Positions 6,076 through 6,084 of a stretch of 6,084 nucleotides of DNA are shown here, in pieces. Source of the DNA: Candidatus Omnitrophota bacterium. GTDB taxonomy: Bacteria > Omnitrophota > Gorgyraeia > JAFGHF01. A model generated the notes under the pieces. It saw only the letters and a program-made list of their open reading frames with translations. It was not told the origin of the DNA and made no database searches. A program made the translations under genes and the position numbers. Numbering within the stretch: the first letter of the stretch is position 1; every line of letters begins with the position of its first letter. Where the stretch lies: positions 1-6,084 of the forward strand of contig JAMXCY010000069.1 in the NCBI GenBank assembly GCA_024543015.1, given 5' to 3'.

Positions 6076-6084
6076 AACCAAGTT

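Noticed and set aside
1..6084. Search for promoters, terminators, tRNA or rRNA genes, riboswitches, CRISPR arrays, insertion sequences or a defence system
   Set aside because: Coding sequence fills all but a few bases, junctions are too short for such elements, and no direct-repeat arrays, terminal inverted repeats or transposase motifs were seen by eye.

Overview
This window is one tightly packed stretch of bacterial chromosome. All six genes lie on the minus strand and are read from the right-hand end to the left. In transcription order they are: a GTG-started aspartyl-tRNA synthetase (aspS); a small LysM-domain lipoprotein; a PhoH/YbeZ-family ATPase; a large 7TM-HD membrane phosphohydrolase of the PgpH/YqfF family; the rRNA-maturation endonuclease YbeY; and the 5' part of a DgkA-type lipid kinase that runs off the left edge. 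Gaps between genes are 1 to 4 nt, or the genes overlap. No promoter, terminator, structural RNA, mobile element or CRISPR array is visible. The whole window therefore reads as the interior of a single operon, with no non-coding stretch longer than about 25 bases.

The block phoH - pgpH - ybeY - dgkA is a widely conserved bacterial gene order, known for example from Bacillus as phoH-yqfF-yqfG-dgkA. It joins ribosome quality control (PhoH/YbeZ and YbeY), cyclic-di-AMP breakdown (PgpH family) and envelope lipid phosphorylation (DgkA). The less usual parts are the lipoprotein and aspS directly upstream, with a start codon one base after the aspS stop. A lipobox-bearing LysM protein, modest G+C and this order suggest a diderm, non-proteobacterial lineage. 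From memory I would guess a PVC-type or Omnitrophota-like uncultured bacterium, but that is a weak inference and no marker here proves it.

There is no obviously new defence or mobile system. The points worth a second look are departures from family norms in housekeeping genes. The AspRS is bacterial in type but lacks the GAD insertion domain, and it carries residues typical of non-discriminating enzymes. The lipoprotein has an unexplained duplicated R-x-D...V-x-G-N-[RK]-G-[FY] motif. YbeY has Asp in place of the third zinc-binding His. pgpH and ybeY overlap by 77 nt. The DgkA protein continues past the normal end of its family and may be a fusion.
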